Of a DNA stretch of 64,000 nucleotides, positions 59,525 through 64,000 are shown piece after piece. This DNA is from Nocardioides faecalis (GTDB lineage: Bacteria > Actinomycetota > Actinomycetes > Propionibacteriales > Nocardioidaceae): NCBI RefSeq assembly GCF_018388425.1, contig NZ_CP074406.1, positions 3,782,001-3,846,000 of the forward strand, read 5' to 3'. Each line of letters begins with the position of its first letter. Position 1 is the stretch's first letter. The notes beneath the pieces are model-generated. The model saw only the letters and a program-made list of their open reading frames with translations. It was not told the DNA's origin and searched no databases. The position numbers were made by a program, and so were the translations under genes.

Positions 59525-60196
59525 ATGAGCACTCCCCGGGACGACGCCCCGCCTCCGCTCGTGGTCGGCTTCGACCTGGACCTGACCCTGATCGACACCG
59601 CGCCGGGCTTCCGCGCCCTGCTCGGGGTGCTGGGCGAGGAGCTCGGGGTGGACTTCGACCTCGACGCGATGACCGCCCGGCTCGGTCCGCCGCTCGACAT
59701 GATGCTGGCGCCCTACCTGCCGGCCGAGCAGATCCCGGCCGCCGGCGACCGGTTCCGGGCGCTCTACCCCGACCACGCCGTCACCAGCGTGCCGCTGCTG
59801 CCCGGTGCGGTGGAGTCCATGCAGGCGGTGCGCGACGTCGGTGGCCGGGTGCTGGTCGTCACCGGGAAGCACACGCCGAACGCCCAGCTGCACCTCGACC
59901 ACACCGGGCTGGTCGTCGACCACCTCGAGGGCCGGGTGTGGGGCGTGGGCAAGGCCGAGTCGCTGCGCCGCGAGGGCGCCTCGCTCTACGTCGGCGACCA
60001 CGTCCACGACGTCGAGGGCGCCCTGGCTGCGGGCGTCACCAGCCTCTCGGTGCTCACCGGCGGCTGCAGCCGCGCCGAGCTGGAGGACGCCGGCACGCAC
60101 GTCGTGCTGGAGAGCCTCGCCGAGTTCCCCGACTGGTTCGACGACTGGTTCGCCGACTGGCGCACGGCGCCGGCCGAAGGCCCGCGCAGCGCCTGA
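59525..60196 (+). CDS. HAD-superfamily phosphatase (phosphoglycolate-phosphatase-like)
   Basis: A 223-residue HAD hydrolase. Nucleophile motif V-G-F-D-L-D-L-T-L-I-D (Asp17, Asp19), alpha-helical cap (~30-85), motif II V-V-T-G-K-H, and motif IV Y-V-G-D-H-V-H-D-V-E. The last ~40 residues carry an unusual D-W-F-D-D-W-F-A-D-W repeat. Likely removes phosphate from a small metabolite such as phosphoglycolate; specificity cannot be assigned. Confidence 0.88.
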   Translation: MSTPRDDAPPPLVVGFDLDLTLIDTAPGFRALLGVLGEELGVDFDLDAMTARLGPPLDMMLAPYLPAEQIPAAGDRFRALYPDHAVTSVPLLPGAVESMQAVRDVGGRVLVVTGKHTPNAQLHLDHTGLVVDHLEGRVWGVGKAESLRREGASLYVGDHVHDVEGALAAGVTSLSVLTGGCSRAELEDAGTHVVLESLAEFPDWFDDWFADWRTAPAEGPRSA

Positions 60197-60214
60197 GCCG
60201 TACGCCGGGGCGGC

Positions 60215-61720
60215 TCAGTCCTGCGGCGGCGGCTCCGGAGCCGCTCCGCCGCCGGCGGCCCACCACTGCTTGAGCGCCGCGGTCGCGTCCTCGGTCGACA
60301 TCGGCCCGTTGTCCAGGCGCAGCTCCAGCAGCCACTTGTAGGCGGTGCCGACCTCGCGGCCGGGGCCGATGCCCAGGATCTCCATGATCTGGTTGCCGTC
60401 GAGGTCGGGCCGGATCGCGGCGAGCTCCTCCTCGCCGGCAAGCCGCTCGATGCGGGCCTCGAGGTCGTCGTACGTGCGGCGCAGCCGGTCGGCCTTGCGC
60501 TTGTTGCGGGTCGTGCAGTCGGCACGGGTCAGCACGTGCAGCCGCTCGAGCTGGTCGCCGGCGTCGCGGACGTAGCGGCGCACCGCGGAGTCGGTCCACT
60601 CACCGGTGCCGTAGCCGTGGAAGCGCAGGTGCAGCTCGACCAGCTTGGTGACGGCGTCGACCTCGTCGTTGCTGAACTTCAGAGCCCGCATCCGCTTGCG
60701 GGTGATCTTGGCGCCGACGACGTCGTGGTGGTGGAAGGTCACGGTGCCGTCGCCGGTGAACTTCCGGGTCCGCGGCTTGCCGACGTCGTGCATCAGCGCG
60801 GCGAACCGGGAGACGAAGTCCGGGGCGGTGATGTCCGCCCGCTCCGCGAGCCGCGGCTCGAGGTCGATCGCCTGCTCCAGCACGGTCAGGGTGTGGTCGT
60901 AGACGTCCTTGTGCCGGTGGTGCTCGTCGCGCTCCAGCTTCAGCGCCGGCAGCTCCGGCAGCACGTGGTCGGCCAGGCCGGTGTCCACCAGCAGGGCCAG
61001 GCCCGGCCGCGGCGTCGGGGCGCAGATGAGCTTGACCAGCTCGTCGCGGACCCGCTCGGCGGAGATGATCTCGATGCGGCCGGCCATCTCGGTCATCGCA
61101 CGGACCACGTCCTCGTCGACGTCGAACCCGAGCTGGGCGGCGAAGCGGGCCGCACGCATCATTCGCAGCGGGTCGTCGGAGAAGGACTGCTCCGGAGTGC
61201 CGGGCGTGCGCAGGACCCGGTGCGCCAGGTCGAGCACGCCGCCGTGCGGGTCGACGATCTCCCGGCCCGGGAGCCGGATCGCCATCGCGTTGACGGTGAA
61301 GTCACGCCGGCCCAGGTCGCCGGCCAGCGAGTCGCCGTACTCCACCTCGGGCTTGCGGCTGTCGGGGTCGTAGGCCTCCGAGCGGTAGGTGGTCACCTCG
61401 ACGACCCACTCGCCCTTGCGGGCCCCGATGGTGCCGAACGCGCGACCCATGTCCCACCACGCGTCGCCCCAGGCGCGCAGGATGCGCTCGGACTGCTCCG
61501 GGCGGGCCGACGTGGTGAAGTCCAGGTCGTTGGAGCGCCGGCCCAGCATCGCGTCGCGGACCGGTCCACCGACCAGCGCCAGCTCGTGGCCCGCCTCGGT
61601 GAACGCCGCACCCAGGTCGTCGATCACCTCGCCGATCCGGTCCAGCTCGGCGGCGACGGCCACCTGCACGTCGACCAGCCGCAGGGGAGCGGCGGGCTGG
61701 CTGTCGGCGGGGTCACTCAC
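60215..61720 (-). CDS. cca: CCA tRNA nucleotidyltransferase
   Basis: A 501-residue class II enzyme adding or repairing the 3' CCA of tRNAs. The catalytic head shows L-V-G-G-P-V-R-D-A-M-L-G-R-R-S-N-D-L-D-F-T (metal Asp pair) and R-R-D-F-T-V-N-A-M-A. The neck has D-P-L-R-M-M-R-A-A-R-F-A-A-Q-L-G. An HD phosphohydrolase domain follows (H-R-H-K-D-V-Y-D-H-T ... L-M-H-D-V-G-K). GTG 61720 has TAGACT 8 nt upstream. It is divergent from the DUF6049 gene, the usual actinobacterial order near the origin. Confidence 0.95.
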   Translation of the reverse strand: MSDPADSQPAAPLRLVDVQVAVAAELDRIGEVIDDLGAAFTEAGHELALVGGPVRDAMLGRRSNDLDFTTSARPEQSERILRAWGDAWWDMGRAFGTIGARKGEWVVEVTTYRSEAYDPDSRKPEVEYGDSLAGDLGRRDFTVNAMAIRLPGREIVDPHGGVLDLAHRVLRTPGTPEQSFSDDPLRMMRAARFAAQLGFDVDEDVVRAMTEMAGRIEIISAERVRDELVKLICAPTPRPGLALLVDTGLADHVLPELPALKLERDEHHRHKDVYDHTLTVLEQAIDLEPRLAERADITAPDFVSRFAALMHDVGKPRTRKFTGDGTVTFHHHDVVGAKITRKRMRALKFSNDEVDAVTKLVELHLRFHGYGTGEWTDSAVRRYVRDAGDQLERLHVLTRADCTTRNKRKADRLRRTYDDLEARIERLAGEEELAAIRPDLDGNQIMEILGIGPGREVGTAYKWLLELRLDNGPMSTEDATAALKQWWAAGGGAAPEPPPQD

Positions 61721-61728
61721 GTGGCAGG

Positions 61729-61734
61729 AGTCTA
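61729..61734 (-). promoter_or_regulatory. -10 TAGACT, leaderless start for cca
   Basis: TAGACT on the minus strand, 8 nt before GTG 61720. No Shine-Dalgarno. Confidence 0.4.
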
Positions 61735-61770
61735 GGCCGTGGCCCGACCGGGTCCGCCGAGCGGCACCAC

Positions 61771-61776
61771 TACCCT
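61771..61776 (+). promoter_or_regulatory. -10 TACCCT, leaderless start for the DUF6049 gene
   Basis: TACCCT, 6 nt, GTG 61783. No ribosome-binding site in between. Confidence 0.5.
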
Positions 61777-61782
61777 CTGAGG

Positions 61783-64000
61783 GTGCATCTGAGCCCTGTC
61801 ACCCTCCGTCGCCTCGCCGGCGCCGTGGGTGCGGTGGTGCTCACCGTGACCGCGACCACCCTTCCCGCGAACGCCGAGCCGCGCGACGACACGATCTCCC
61901 CCTCCCTCCTCGCGCCCGGCTCCCCGGTCGGCTCCCCGAGCTCCGAGGGTGTCTCCCAGCGGGACGGACAGGTCAGCCGGGGCACCGCTCGCGCACCGAG
62001 CACCGAGGACGACACCGACACCGCGCCACTGAGCCTGACGATCGACCGGCTCACCCCCGGCGAGCTGCCGCGCCGCGGCCCGCTGGAGGTGCGCGGCACC
62101 GTCACGAACTCCACGCTGGAGACCTGGCGCGACATCTCGCTGTTCCCCATCTTCAACGCCGGCTCCGACTGCGCGAGCGCGTCGTGCGCGCCCGTGATGA
62201 CCACCTCCGCACAGCTGGCGGCCGCGGTGGAGACCGACCCGGAGACCCCCCTCGCGGTGCGCAACGTGGAGACCAGCGACGAGATCGAGCTGCTGACGCC
62301 GGGCCAGACGGCGTCGTACTCGCTGAGGATCCCGCAGCGCGAGCTGCGCCGGATCTTCGGGAAGAGACCCACCCCGGGCGTCTACTGGTTCGGGGTGCAC
62401 GCACTGGGCGCCAGCCTGACCAACCCCTACGACAACCTCGCCGACGGCCGGGCGCGCACCTTCCTGCCGTACGTGCCCGGCTCCACCGACGCCGTGGTGG
62501 ACACCGCGGTGGTGCTGCCTCTGCGCGCAGCGATCACCCGTACGGCCGACGGCGCGCTCGCGCGCACCGCCGACTGGCTCGAGGCGCTCAGCCTCGACGG
62601 CACCCTCGGCGGACCGCTCGCCTTCGGCACCGCAGCGGGCGACCGGCCGATGTCGTGGCTGGTCGACCCCGCGGTTCCGGACGCGGTGCGCAACCTGGCC
62701 TCGGGCAACCCGGCGCGCGCCATCCGCCAGCTGCCGGACCCCGACCTCGAGCCGACCACCGAGACGCCGGACACCACCGCCACCGACGAGCCCGGCGAGG
62801 ACGACGGGGACGGCACGTCGCAGGACCGGCTGCCCGACACCGACCCGCTCGTCCTCTCCGCCCGCTCCTGGTTGGCCCAGGCGCGAGCGGTGGTGCCCGA
62901 CGACGCGGTGCTCGGCCTGCCGTTCGGAGACCCGGACATCTCCTCGGCCGCCGAGTTCCTGCCCGAGCTGTACCCGATCGCCCGCCGCTACCCCGGCGTC
63001 GAGCTGACCGACTGGGGCGTGGACGCCACCCGCGCCGTCGCGTCCCCCGACGGCTACCTGGACCCCGCCGCCCTGGAGACGGTCGACGACGGCGCGGTGA
63101 TCATCTTGGCCGACGGCATGTTCGACGTGGAGTCCTTCTCCGAGACCCCGCGCAGCGACAGCCTGATCGGGGAGAGCCCGGTCGTGCCCGCCGAGCGCGG
63201 CGCCGCCCAGGGCGGCCCCGGCCCCGACGCGCGCAAGGCGCCGGTCGCGCTGCGCCAACGCATCCTCAGCGAGGCCGCTCTGCGCGCCCTCGACGCCGCC
63301 GACGAGGACCCTGCGCCGCTGACCGTGGTGCTCCCGGCCACCCTCGACGCCGACGGCAGCGCCGCGTTCTGGGACGGCCTGGAGACCGACTGGCTGCGGC
63401 TGCGCACCGTCGCCGAGCTCACCGTCCCCGCGCCGGGGGACGCACCGGCCGCGCAGCGCCAGCTCGACCTCGAGGACCTCGTCTACCCCGCCGACCGCGA
63501 GCGCCGCGAGATCAGCCGCGGCGTGATGACCGAGGCCGACCGGCTGATCCAGGCCGCCCACTCCCTGCAGTCCATCCTCGGTGACCGCTACGACATCGGT
63601 GCCGAGCTCACCGGCGAGGCGTTGACCGGCACCTCCTTCGAGCTGCGCCGCGACGACGGCGTCCAGGCCCGGCTGGCCCGCGCCCACCAGTGGGTCACCG
63701 AGCGCCTCGCGATGATCAGCGTGGAGACCCCCAACGGGGTGACCCTGTCGGGGCGCTCCGGCGGCTTCAGCGTCGCGCTGCGCAACGACCTGCCGCACCC
63801 GGTGACGGTGAACCTGTCGGCGACCACCGACGACGGAGCCAGGATCGAGGTGCCCAACCCGATCCAGCTCGCCGCGAACAGCCGCACCTCGGTGCCGATC
63901 AGCGCCGAGCTGCTGCGCACCGGGGTGCACAACGTGGCCTTCCGCGTCACCGACGCCGAGGGCACCGCGATCAGCGGCGTGGAGACCCTCCCGCTGCGCT
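61783..64000 (+). CDS. DUF6049 family envelope protein (3' end beyond window)
   Basis: 739 codons are visible and the frame runs off the right edge. GTG 61783 gives V-H-L-S-P-V-T-L-R-R-L-A-G-A-V and a signal peptide ending in L-P-A-N-A-E-P. Long extracytoplasmic domains follow: an early beta region (L-S-L-T-I-D-R-L-T-P-G), an acidic Thr-rich linker near residue 325, and a late Ig-like region (G-R-S-G-G-F-S-V-A-L-R-N-D-L). A C-terminal membrane helix is expected outside the window. In actinobacteria this family is encoded between cca and murJ, so a role in envelope or lipid-II-flippase-linked assembly is inferred. Confidence 0.85.
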   Translation, partial: MHLSPVTLRRLAGAVGAVVLTVTATTLPANAEPRDDTISPSLLAPGSPVGSPSSEGVSQRDGQVSRGTARAPSTEDDTDTAPLSLTIDRLTPGELPRRGPLEVRGTVTNSTLETWRDISLFPIFNAGSDCASASCAPVMTTSAQLAAAVETDPETPLAVRNVETSDEIELLTPGQTASYSLRIPQRELRRIFGKRPTPGVYWFGVHALGASLTNPYDNLADGRARTFLPYVPGSTDAVVDTAVVLPLRAAITRTADGALARTADWLEALSLDGTLGGPLAFGTAAGDRPMSWLVDPAVPDAVRNLASGNPARAIRQLPDPDLEPTTETPDTTATDEPGEDDGDGTSQDRLPDTDPLVLSARSWLAQARAVVPDDAVLGLPFGDPDISSAAEFLPELYPIARRYPGVELTDWGVDATRAVASPDGYLDPAALETVDDGAVIILADGMFDVESFSETPRSDSLIGESPVVPAERGAAQGGPGPDARKAPVALRQRILSEAALRALDAADEDPAPLTVVLPATLDADGSAAFWDGLETDWLRLRTVAELTVPAPGDAPAAQRQLDLEDLVYPADRERREISRGVMTEADRLIQAAHSLQSILGDRYDIGAELTGEALTGTSFELRRDDGVQARLARAHQWVTERLAMISVETPNGVTLSGRSGGFSVALRNDLPHPVTVNLSATTDDGARIEVPNPIQLAANSRTSVPISAELLRTGVHNVAFRVTDAEGTAISGVETLPLR

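Noticed and set aside
1..64000. tRNA, rRNA or riboswitch genes
   Set aside because: No cloverleaf-like sequence, rRNA segment or known riboswitch core was recognised by reading. A covariance-model scan would be decisive.

Overview
The window is high-GC actinobacterial chromosome. Gene content, the rpsF-ssb-rpsR-rplI ribosomal/replication block, a C+ (zinc-type) S18, an actinobacterial inositol-phosphate synthase preceded by a PadR regulator, and a cca gene divergent from a DUF6049 gene together point to a Nocardioides-like member of the Propionibacteriales (inference from protein style and order; no database was searched). In actinobacteria the cca/DUF6049 end usually leads to murJ, trxBA, parAB, rnpA, rpmH and dnaA, so the replication origin probably lies not far beyond the right edge.

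Layout. 1-9.3 kb: housekeeping and accessory genes (a CNNM/CBS protein pair, MpaB-family protein, a DUF5671-like membrane protein, DUF2804, SGNH hydrolase, a TetR/VOC divergent pair, a RibD-type reductase), with several families of short tandem repeats between them. 9.3-27.1 kb: a large divergent catabolic region. Nine genes run leftward with mostly 4-nt start/stop overlaps (aldo/keto reductase, FAD oxidoreductase, Rieske-type reductase, PNPOx-like flavoprotein, cupin, isochorismatase-like hydrolase, amidase, CocE/NonD hydrolase, creatininase), preceded by a GntR/UTRA regulator on the same strand. Facing them rightward are a NitT/TauA-type ABC importer, an LLM flavin monooxygenase, a decayed flavin-reductase remnant, acetamidase, an AtzH-amidase fusion and a YoaK-family membrane protein. 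Together they look like uptake and stepwise hydrolysis of an unidentified nitrogen-rich, amide- or ring-containing compound.

27.2-32.1 kb: small genes, a truncated IS256-family element, an orphan PD-(D/E)xK-like protein and an odd secreted protein with a basic tail. 32.1-40.8 kb: dnaB, a 470-bp spacer with a cluster of DnaA-box-like sequences, a MATE exporter, and the rplI-rpsR-ssb-rpsF block headed by a double-FHA membrane serine protease. 40.9-50.3 kb: endonuclease IV, then a polyamine/GABA uptake and degradation cluster under a FadR-type regulator. 50.4-64 kb: envelope genes (Fem-type transferase, PLP racemase-fold protein, GT87 enzyme, class A PBP), PadR and inositol-3-phosphate synthase, SRPBCC protein, HAD phosphatase, cca and a truncated DUF6049 gene.

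A recurring signal is a TANNNT (or CACACT) -10 element placed 6-8 nt before an ATG/GTG with no Shine-Dalgarno. It occurs at thirteen genes here, and it was used to choose several starts. No tRNA, rRNA or CRISPR array was seen.
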